Shown in pieces: positions 1 to 6,167 of a stretch of DNA of 6,167 bases. Positions within the stretch are counted from its first letter, which is position 1. The number at the start of each line of letters is the position of its first letter. The position numbers and the translations under genes were made by a program. This DNA is from Alphaproteobacteria bacterium (GTDB taxonomy: Bacteria > Pseudomonadota > Alphaproteobacteria > Rhizobiales > Xanthobacteraceae): positions 1 to 6,167 of the forward strand of contig VAZH01000210.1 of the NCBI GenBank assembly GCA_005884465.1. The letters run 5' to 3'. The notes under the pieces are model-generated. The model made no database searches, was not told the origin of the DNA, and was given only the letters and a program-made list of their open reading frames with translations.

Positions 1-235
1 GCGCGTCGTTGATCTCAAGCACCTCGCCTGAAATCGGCGCGTAGACGTCGGATGCCGCCTTGACGGATTCGACCACCGCGGCGGCTTCCGCCTTCTTCAG
101 GTTGCGGCCGACCTTTGGCAGTTCGACGAACACGACATCGCCGAGCTGCGACTGCGCATAATCGGTGATGCCGATGGTGGCGACGTCGCCCTCGATGCGG
201 AGCCATTCGTGGTCGGATGTGAACAGCGTCGTCAT
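1..235 (-). CDS. gcvH: Glycine cleavage system H protein (lipoyl carrier), C-terminus cut by window edge
   Basis: H protein carries the aminomethyl intermediate on a lipoyl-lysine arm between the P, T and L proteins of the cytoplasmic glycine cleavage complex. Reading the minus strand from the ATG at 235 gives 78 codons starting [17 protein letters not shown], followed by [20 protein letters not shown] and then [19 protein letters not shown]. These are the hallmark H-protein blocks. The lipoylated lysine is Lys59 (codon at 61-59) in the ESVKA motif. The family is usually about 120-130 aa, so roughly 45 residues lie beyond position 1. The start is supported by an AGAGG ribosome-binding site 7 nt upstream and by the typical MTTLFT/HEW N-terminus. 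It lies directly behind gcvT in the same operon (10 nt gap) and so should share the glycine riboswitch. Identity is certain; only the C-terminus is unseen. Confidence 0.97.
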   Translation of the reverse strand, partial: MTTLFTSDHEWLRIEGDVATIGITDYAQSQLGDVVFVELPKVGRNLKKAEAAAVVESVKAASDVYAPISGEVLEINDA

Positions 236-242
236 GCAAAAT

Positions 243-247
243 CCTCT
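243..247 (-). promoter_or_regulatory. gcvH ribosome-binding site overlapping the gcvT stop codon
   Basis: The minus strand reads AGAGG here, 7 nt before the gcvH ATG. Its first two bases are the last two of the gcvT TAG stop (248-246). This arrangement fixes the gcvH start and suggests translational coupling of gcvT and gcvH. Confidence 0.75.
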
Positions 248-1406
248 AGCGTTTGTAGGTATTGGGAACGAAAGGCATCGGCGCGACCCGCAGCGGCAGG
301 CGCTGTCCGCGCAATTCGGCAAACACCAGACCCCCCGGCGCGGCGTGCGACGACGGCAGATAGCCCATCGCCACCGGCGCACTGATGCTGGGTCCGAATC
401 CGCCAGAGGTGACCGCGCCGATCTGCTCCGATGAAGTGCTGTCTGCGAATAACGGCGCGCCTTCGCGCACCGGGGCGCGGCCCTCGGGTTTCAATCCGAC
501 GCGGCGGCGCGGCGCGCCGTTCGCAAACTGGGAAAGAATCTTGTCCGCGCCCGGAAAACCGCCGGCCCGCGCGCCGCCGTGGCGGCGGCCCTTCTGGATC
601 GACCATTCCAGCGCGCCTTCGACCGGCGTCGTCCTGCTGTCGATGTCGTGCCCGTAAAGACAAAGCCCGGCCTCGAGCCGCAGGCTGTCGCGCGCGCCAA
701 GGCCGACCGGCAGTACCTGGCTATCAGCCAGCAGCGCGCTGGCGAGCCCCTCGGCCTGTTCCGCCGGAACCGAAATCTCAAAGCCGTCCTCGCCGGTGTA
801 GCCCGAGCGCGAGACGAAGCAATCGATGCCGTCGACGCGGCGCGGACCGGCGTCCATGAAGCGCATCGCGGGCGCGTCCGGGCACAGCTTTGCCAGCACC
901 GATTCCGCTTTCGGTCCCTGCAGCGCGATCAGCGCGCGATCGGCGAGCGGCTCGATCACACATGCGTCCTGCAGGCTGGCGCGCAGATGCGCCTCGTCTT
1001 CGGCTTTGCAGGCGGCGTTGACCACCAGAAACAGGTGGCTGCCGAAATTCGCCACCATCAGATCGTCGAGAATGCCGCCTTGGTCGTTGGTGAACTGCGC
1101 GTAGCGCTGCCGTCCCGGCGCAACGCCAAGAACGTCCTGCGGCACCAGCCGCTCCAGCGCCAGCGCCGCATCCTCCACCTTGCCGGATTTCGGGTGCAGC
1201 GCGATCTGGCCCATATGCGAAACGTCGAACAGGCCGGCGCTGGAGCGGGTATGCAGGTGCTCCCTGAGCACGCCGGCCGTGTATTGCACCGGCATGTCAT
1301 AGCCCGCGAACGGCACCATCTTGCCGCCGCGCGCGACATGCAGCGCGTGCAAGGGAGTGCGTTTGAGCTGGGATGGCGAGGAAGATTGGTCGTCGCGCGC
1401 AAGCAT
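246..1406 (-). CDS. gcvT: Glycine cleavage system T protein (aminomethyltransferase)
   Basis: T protein takes the aminomethyl group from lipoylated H protein, releases ammonia and passes the one-carbon unit to tetrahydrofolate as 5,10-methylene-THF. From the ATG at 1406 the product is 386 aa, a normal bacterial GcvT length. Visible family blocks are [20 protein letters not shown] (17-36), LFDVSHMGQ (59-67), GGILDDL (110-116), [13 protein letters not shown] (199-211), the signature [18 protein letters not shown] (237-254), [12 protein letters not shown] (330-341), PVAMGYL (344-350) and the ending PFVPNTYKR. The open frame extends to a GTG at 1550, but those extra 48 codons are the second riboswitch aptamer and leader. 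The ATG at 1406 has a GGGAGGG Shine-Dalgarno 7 nt upstream and gives the expected N-terminus. It is first in the operon, followed by gcvH, and is regulated by the tandem glycine riboswitch upstream. No frameshift or missing motif was seen. Confidence 0.97.
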   Translation of the reverse strand: MLARDDQSSSPSQLKRTPLHALHVARGGKMVPFAGYDMPVQYTAGVLREHLHTRSSAGLFDVSHMGQIALHPKSGKVEDAALALERLVPQDVLGVAPGRQRYAQFTNDQGGILDDLMVANFGSHLFLVVNAACKAEDEAHLRASLQDACVIEPLADRALIALQGPKAESVLAKLCPDAPAMRFMDAGPRRVDGIDCFVSRSGYTGEDGFEISVPAEQAEGLASALLADSQVLPVGLGARDSLRLEAGLCLYGHDIDSRTTPVEGALEWSIQKGRRHGGARAGGFPGADKILSQFANGAPRRRVGLKPEGRAPVREGAPLFADSTSSEQIGAVTSGGFGPSISAPVAMGYLPSSHAAPGGLVFAELRGQRLPLRVAPMPFVPNTYKR

Positions 1407-1459
1407 CAGGGGGCCCTCCCGGTTCCCGAGGACTAGCCCTCGAAAACCCATGGAAGCCC
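1407..1459 (-). promoter_or_regulatory. gcvT leader: riboswitch expression platform with Shine-Dalgarno
   Basis: This 53-nt stretch joins the second aptamer to the gcvT ATG. It holds the Shine-Dalgarno GGGAGGG (1420-1414). CGAGG (1442-1438) and CCTCG (1431-1427) can form a hairpin with a 6-nt loop. The CCTC of that hairpin (1431-1428) can alternatively pair with GAGG (1418-1415) inside the Shine-Dalgarno. The two pairings exclude each other, as expected for a translational switch. There is no U-run typical of an intrinsic terminator. The pairings were read by eye; no folding energy was calculated. Confidence 0.55.
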
Positions 1460-1539
1460 CATCTGTCGCTGTGCCTGAGAGTATTATCCCGTCGGCGGAC
1501 GCGTCCGGGCCTTGGCCCGTTGGCATCTCTTTCCAGATG
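1460..1539 (-). promoter_or_regulatory. Glycine riboswitch, second (3') aptamer
   Basis: On the minus strand this 80-nt domain is closed by a perfect P1 helix, CATCTG (1539-1534) with CAGATG (1465-1460). It contains the conserved core CTCTCAGGCA (1481-1472), preceded by a GCCGACGGGATAA segment equivalent to the family's GCCGAAGGxGCAA. The 5' side (GGAAAGAG) provides the P2 partner for CTCTC, with an A in place of the usual G. The match is somewhat weaker than in aptamer 1, which is common in tandem glycine riboswitches. Placement directly before gcvT agrees with the known role: binding glycine and turning on glycine cleavage genes. Confidence 0.9.
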
Positions 1540-1546
1540 TTAACAA

Positions 1547-1626
1547 TCACGCGGTCCGTTTGCCTGAGAGTTTCCGGGGCGGTTGCTCCTTCGGCGCCGG
1601 CGACTGGCCGATCTCTCCCGACGTGA
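1547..1626 (-). promoter_or_regulatory. Glycine riboswitch, first (5') aptamer
   Basis: This 80-nt domain on the minus strand is closed by a perfect P1 helix, TCACG (1626-1622) with CGTGA (1551-1547). Conserved glycine-aptamer elements appear in order: GGGAGAG, CGCCGAAGGAGCAA and AAACTCTCAGGCAAACGGAC. GAGAG (1617-1613) pairs with CTCTC (1570-1566) to form P2. A 7-nt linker (ATTGTTA, 1546-1540) leads to the second aptamer, giving the classical tandem arrangement. The core sequence is near-consensus, so confidence is very high. Confidence 0.95.
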
Positions 1627-1630
1627 CTAT

Positions 1631-1646
1631 CTCTTATACATAAGAG
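1631..1646. repeat. 16-bp perfect inverted repeat upstream of the gcv riboswitch
   Basis: CTCTTAT-AC-ATAAGAG is a perfect palindrome with 7-bp arms and a 2-bp centre. It ends 4 bp before the first riboswitch helix and overlaps the best candidate -10 of the gcv promoter. It could be an operator for a dimeric regulator, or just an AT-rich promoter core that happens to be symmetric. No regulator is identifiable from the sequence. Confidence 0.6.
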
Positions 1647-1665
1647 GAAATCACGGCTCCGCCAA
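1637..1665 (-). promoter_or_regulatory. Candidate gcvT-gcvH promoter
   Basis: On the minus strand TTGGCG (1665-1660) and TATGTA (1642-1637) are 17 bp apart, which would start transcription at about 1630, just before the first aptamer helix at 1626. A better -35 match, TTGACA (1674-1669), lies slightly further upstream but has no -10 at a normal distance. The position relative to the riboswitch is the main support; the hexamers themselves are weak. Confidence 0.4.
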
Positions 1666-1742
1666 GGCTGTCAACGCAGCGGCAGGAGCTATCAACGGGT
1701 CTTACGCGGCCGCGGCAAGCCCCTGATCTCCTGCACACTTTC

Positions 1743-1770
1743 TGGACAGTGCTGGCACCCGCGTTTAAAA
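1743..1770 (+). promoter_or_regulatory. Candidate alaS promoter
   Basis: TGGACA (1743-1748) and TTAAAA (1765-1770) are separated by 16 bp, about 60 bp before the alaS start. This is the best sigma70-like pair I see on the plus strand in the divergent intergenic region. Motif quality is modest. Confidence 0.35.
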
Positions 1771-1833
1771 GCGGTGCGCGAGATAGCCCGTCTGCGGCAT
1801 TATCGTGGATGTTCCGGGCGCGATGGGACCAAA

Positions 1834-4518
<2,685 letters not shown>

Positions 4519-4601
4519 CGCGCAGAATTTGGATTTCCCAAGCGTTGGCGGCTTTACTGTCGGGGAATTTCAAATCCGGAGCCCATTAAAGTCTATACTT
4601 G

Positions 4602-4676
4602 TAGTGTCCCTTTGATTCCGAAGTTCGCATCAGAGGGTACCGAGGGGACAAGCGAACTTCGTAAATCGGGACACTA
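4602..4676. repeat. 75-bp TA-flanked palindromic element, MITE-like
   Basis: The element is bounded by TAGTGTCCC on the left (4602-4610) and its exact complement GGGACACTA on the right (4668-4676). A second pair of arms lies inside: CGAAGTTCGC (4619-4628) and GCGAACTTCG (4652-4661). The spacers between outer and inner arms differ (8 and 6 nt), and the 23-nt loop contains GGTACC. Ends of GTGTCCC/GGGACAC flanked by TA on both sides fit a miniature non-autonomous element of the IS630/Tc1-mariner kind, which duplicates TA; that family assignment is inference. It is too small to code for anything. As RNA it would form a strong hairpin and could also end alaS transcription or shape the channel's leader. 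Confidence 0.65.
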
Positions 4677-4681
4677 CTGCG

Positions 4682-6052
4682 GTGACGATCGCCCGGCGCA
4701 GAAGGCGGCTGAACGACCCCAATTTGCGGGATCGCCTCTACGAACTGCTTGAACACGATCAGCTGCCTTATTCGATCGGCTCACGCTTCGCCCAGTTGAT
4801 CGTCTGCATCATCATCATCGACGTGCTGGCGATGGTGCTGGCGTCGGTGCCGGAGTTCGACGTGCATTTCGGGACGCTGTTCACCGCCGTCAAGGTCGGC
4901 GCGGCGATGGTGTTTGCGCTGGAATACGCGGCACGGCTCTGGAGCGCGACCGGCCACTCGCCGCGGAAACTGTCGCCGTTACAGGACCGCATCGAATATG
5001 CCCTCTCAAGCCTCGGCATCATCGATCTCCTGGCATTTTTGCCGGCGGCGATCGCGCTGATCGCAGGCCAGCGCTCGCTGCTGGTGCTGTCCGGTGTGCT
5101 GCCGTTTTTCAAGCTGGTTCGTTATTCGCCTGCGATGCGTTCGCTGCTCGCCGCCTTTCATGCCGAGCGGCGAACCCTGGTCGGCTGCCTGGTGATCCTG
5201 ACCGGCGCGGTGCTGGTGTTCGCCTCGCTGCTTTATGCCATCGAGCGTGACGTTCAGCCCGAAAAGTTCGGCACCATTCCGGCGGCGATGTGGTGGGCGA
5301 TCGTGACGCTGGGCACGGTCGGCTATGGCGACGTCGTTCCGGTTACGGCATTGGGCAAGGTGGTGTCGGTGTTCACCATCGTCGGCGGCTTAACCATGAT
5401 TGCGTTGCCGGTGGCGATCATCTCGACCGCGTTTGCCGACGAGGTCCGGCGGCGCGATTTCGTCGTCACCTGGGGAATGCTGGCGCGGGTGCCGCTGTTC
5501 TCGCATCTGAGCGCCGCTGAAATTGCCGACATCATGCGGCTGTTGCGGGCCCGGACCATCGAGGCGGGCGAAGTTCTGGTACGGCGCGGCGACCCCGCGT
5601 CTTCAATGTATTTCATCACCGCGGGCGAGGTCGAGATCGAATTGCCGAACCAGCGGGTCCAGCTCTCGGATGGCACGTTCTTCGGAGAAATCGCGCTGCT
5701 GCACCGTACCAAGCGCAGCGGCACGGTGACGGCAACCCGCAAGACCAAGCTGCTCGCGCTCGATGCCCAGGATTTCCACGCGCTGATTGAACCGCGCATG
5801 TGCAAAAGACCGCGAAGGCGCGGCTTGCCGATACCGCGGCGGTGCAGAGGGGCGATATCGCCGCCGGTGAAATCGCGCAGGCGGCGCAGGACGGCGGCGA
5901 AGAGGTCTGACGCCGTCATTCCGGGATGGTCCGTTAGCACCAGACCGCAGATGTGCAATTGCGCGTCGGGGAATCTCGAGATTCCGGGTTCGATGCGGAG
6001 CCCGTCATCGGGCCGCGCTTTGCGCGGACCCGTTGGCATCGCCCCGGAATGA
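4682..6052 (+). CDS. Cyclic nucleotide-gated voltage-sensor-type K+ channel (MloK1-like), C-terminus frameshifted
   Basis: This is an inner-membrane tetrameric potassium channel, expected to open on binding cyclic nucleotide. Likely segments are S1 (35-55), S2 (67-88), S3 (108-128), an S4 with few charges (about 138-153; K144, R147, R153), S5 (163-187), pore with filter TVGYGD (212-217) and S6 (223-252). A cyclic nucleotide-binding domain follows from about 266, with phosphate-binding cassette GTFFGEIALL (331-340) and R345-S346. The N-terminus is basic (RRRRR, 5-9). The family-like reading ends at about residue 373; the remaining 83 residues are arginine/proline-rich, unlike the family, and are translated from a shifted frame and then from a repeat. 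The genuine tail lies at 5800-5910 in another frame, so the gene is probably damaged or contains a sequence error. The start is GTG at 4682 without a good Shine-Dalgarno, 5 bp after a palindromic element. Channel identity is firm; the exact start and the functional state are not. Confidence 0.85.
   Translation: MTIARRRRRLNDPNLRDRLYELLEHDQLPYSIGSRFAQLIVCIIIIDVLAMVLASVPEFDVHFGTLFTAVKVGAAMVFALEYAARLWSATGHSPRKLSPLQDRIEYALSSLGIIDLLAFLPAAIALIAGQRSLLVLSGVLPFFKLVRYSPAMRSLLAAFHAERRTLVGCLVILTGAVLVFASLLYAIERDVQPEKFGTIPAAMWWAIVTLGTVGYGDVVPVTALGKVVSVFTIVGGLTMIALPVAIISTAFADEVRRRDFVVTWGMLARVPLFSHLSAAEIADIMRLLRARTIEAGEVLVRRGDPASSMYFITAGEVEIELPNQRVQLSDGTFFGEIALLHRTKRSGTVTATRKTKLLALDAQDFHALIEPRMCKRPRRRGLPIPRRCRGAISPPVKSRRRRRTAAKRSDAVIPGWSVSTRPQMCNCASGNLEIPGSMRSPSSGRALRGPVGIAPE
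5800..5910 (+). pseudogene. Displaced C-terminal end of the K+ channel in another frame
   Basis: Reading from 5800 gives 36 codons (VQKTAKARLADTAAVQRGDI, then AAGEIAQAAQDGGEEV) and a TGA at 5908-5910. The VQKTAKARL start resembles the helix that closes the nucleotide-binding domain in MloK1 (recalled as ...SPEIAEIFRKTALERR). Joined to residues 371-373 (PRM) of the channel, it would give the expected ending of a protein of about 412 aa. Alignment to that recalled sequence suggests about 10 nt are missing between 5799 and 5800. The low-complexity, acidic end is normal for such a tail, whereas the open frame here is unnaturally basic. Confidence 0.7.
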
Positions 6053-6055
6053 CGG
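5913..6055. repeat. 143-bp composite palindromic intergenic repeat
   Basis: The outer ends are perfect 13-bp inverted repeats: CCGTCATTCCGGG (5913-5925) and CCCGGAATGACGG (6043-6055). Several smaller palindromes lie inside: TGGT/ACCA around a GTTA loop (5927-5942, one mismatch); an 18-nt arm pair centred on GCAATTGC (5950-5967), kept pairable in RNA by two G-U pairs; the perfect 16-bp GGAATCTCGAGATTCC (5970-5985); and a stem of CGGG-CCGCGC with GCGCGG-A-CCCG around a TTT loop (6009-6032). From memory, repeats with these modules are dispersed through Bradyrhizobium and Rhodopseudomonas-type genomes. It starts 2 bp after the original channel stop (5910) and may act as a bidirectional 3'-end structure. 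The run-on channel frame ends on a TGA (6050-6052) inside its right terminus. Confidence 0.75.
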
Positions 6056-6167
6056 AGGCTGGAATGCTTCGCCGCTTCGCTCCTCGTGGGATTCAATTTA
6101 TGTGTCGTCCCGACCGCGCCTTGCTTGCGCCACAACCCGCGCCGGATTGTGGCTTCGGACGGTCCGA
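6056..6167. other. Non-coding tail of the window with one hairpin
   Basis: No frame here starts with a convincing gene or matches a family I recognise. A 23-nt imperfect hairpin is present: CCACAACCC (6130-6138) with GGATTGTGG (6144-6152), 9 bp with one mismatch and a 5-nt loop. The GCTTCGCCGCTTCGC stretch near 6067 looks like more repeat-derived intergenic sequence. Confidence 0.4.

Noticed and set aside
579..1436. Long plus-strand open frame (285 aa) opposite gcvT
   Set aside because: It is a codon-bias shadow of gcvT and the riboswitch in GC-rich DNA. Its composition is Arg/Ala/His-rich and no family is recognisable.
1407..1550. N-terminal extension of gcvT to the GTG at 1550 (48 extra codons)
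   Set aside because: These codons coincide with the second glycine aptamer and expression platform. The ATG at 1406 has a good Shine-Dalgarno and gives the usual GcvT N-terminus and length.
1627..1645. Similarity to the Tn5/IS50 outer end (15 of 19 positions by eye, including CTCTTATACA)
   Set aside because: No IS50 sequence or 9-bp target duplication follows on either side, and the site forms its own palindrome at a promoter position. Chance similarity, or at most a preparation artefact, is more likely.
1774..1833. N-terminal extension of alaS to 1774
   Set aside because: The extra 20 residues resemble no AlaRS N-terminus. [15 protein letters not shown] starting at 1834 is the expected beginning.
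4531..4577. Possible alaS terminator: GGATTTCCC against GGG...AAATCC
   Set aside because: The stem needs a 6-nt one-sided bulge and a loop of over 20 nt, and no T-run follows. Too weak to call.
4594..4599. TATACT as a -10 box for the channel gene
   Set aside because: It is a good -10 hexamer, but no -35 lies at 16-18 bp, and the start site would fall inside the palindromic element. Unsupported on its own.
6009..6032. GC-rich hairpin as an intrinsic terminator
   Set aside because: The stem is strong but no T-run follows, and it is one module of the larger repeat. Kept only as part of that repeat.
5323..6135. Minus-strand open frame (270 aa) opposite the channel end
   Set aside because: It crosses the channel CNBD and the whole palindromic repeat, which is not expected for a real gene. 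No recognisable domain.

Overview
The window is high-GC DNA whose proteins and repeats look like an alphaproteobacterium of the Bradyrhizobium/Nitrobacteraceae type. This is judged from recognised protein sequence (an AlaS beginning MSGVNEIR, a MloK1-like potassium channel) and from the modular palindromic intergenic repeat near the right end. No database search was possible, so the genus is an inference.

Left part (1-1626, minus strand): the start of a glycine cleavage operon. gcvT (246-1406) is followed by gcvH (235 down to the window edge, C-terminus cut off), with only 10 nt between the gcvT stop and the gcvH start. Upstream of gcvT is a clear tandem glycine riboswitch: two 80-nt aptamers, each closed by a perfect P1 helix, joined by a 7-nt linker, then a short expression platform. 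In that platform one CCTC segment can pair either with an upstream GAGG or with the gcvT Shine-Dalgarno GAGG, which suggests translational control. Glycine would thus switch on the genes that degrade it.

Middle (1627-4518): a ~200-bp divergent intergenic region with weak promoter candidates on both strands and a 16-bp perfect inverted repeat, then alaS (1834-4518, plus strand), a complete alanyl-tRNA synthetase of 894 aa with intact catalytic, editing and C-Ala motifs.

Right part (4519-6167): a six-transmembrane, cyclic-nucleotide-gated potassium channel of the MloK1 type, starting with GTG at 4682. Its left side abuts a 75-bp TA-flanked palindromic element (4602-4676) that resembles a MITE and ends 5 bp before the start codon. 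Its 3' end is frameshifted: the family-like C-terminal helix is still readable in another frame (5800-5910), while the open frame runs on into a 143-bp composite palindromic repeat (5913-6055) and stops on a TGA inside the repeat's right terminus. The last 112 bp hold no gene that I can support.

The gcv and alaS parts are ordinary, well-understood housekeeping genes. The parts worth a second look are the riboswitch expression platform, the small element against the channel start, and the broken channel C-terminus with its repeat-supplied stop codon. I see no sign of a wholly new system (no CRISPR, no defence or toxin module, no phage genes).
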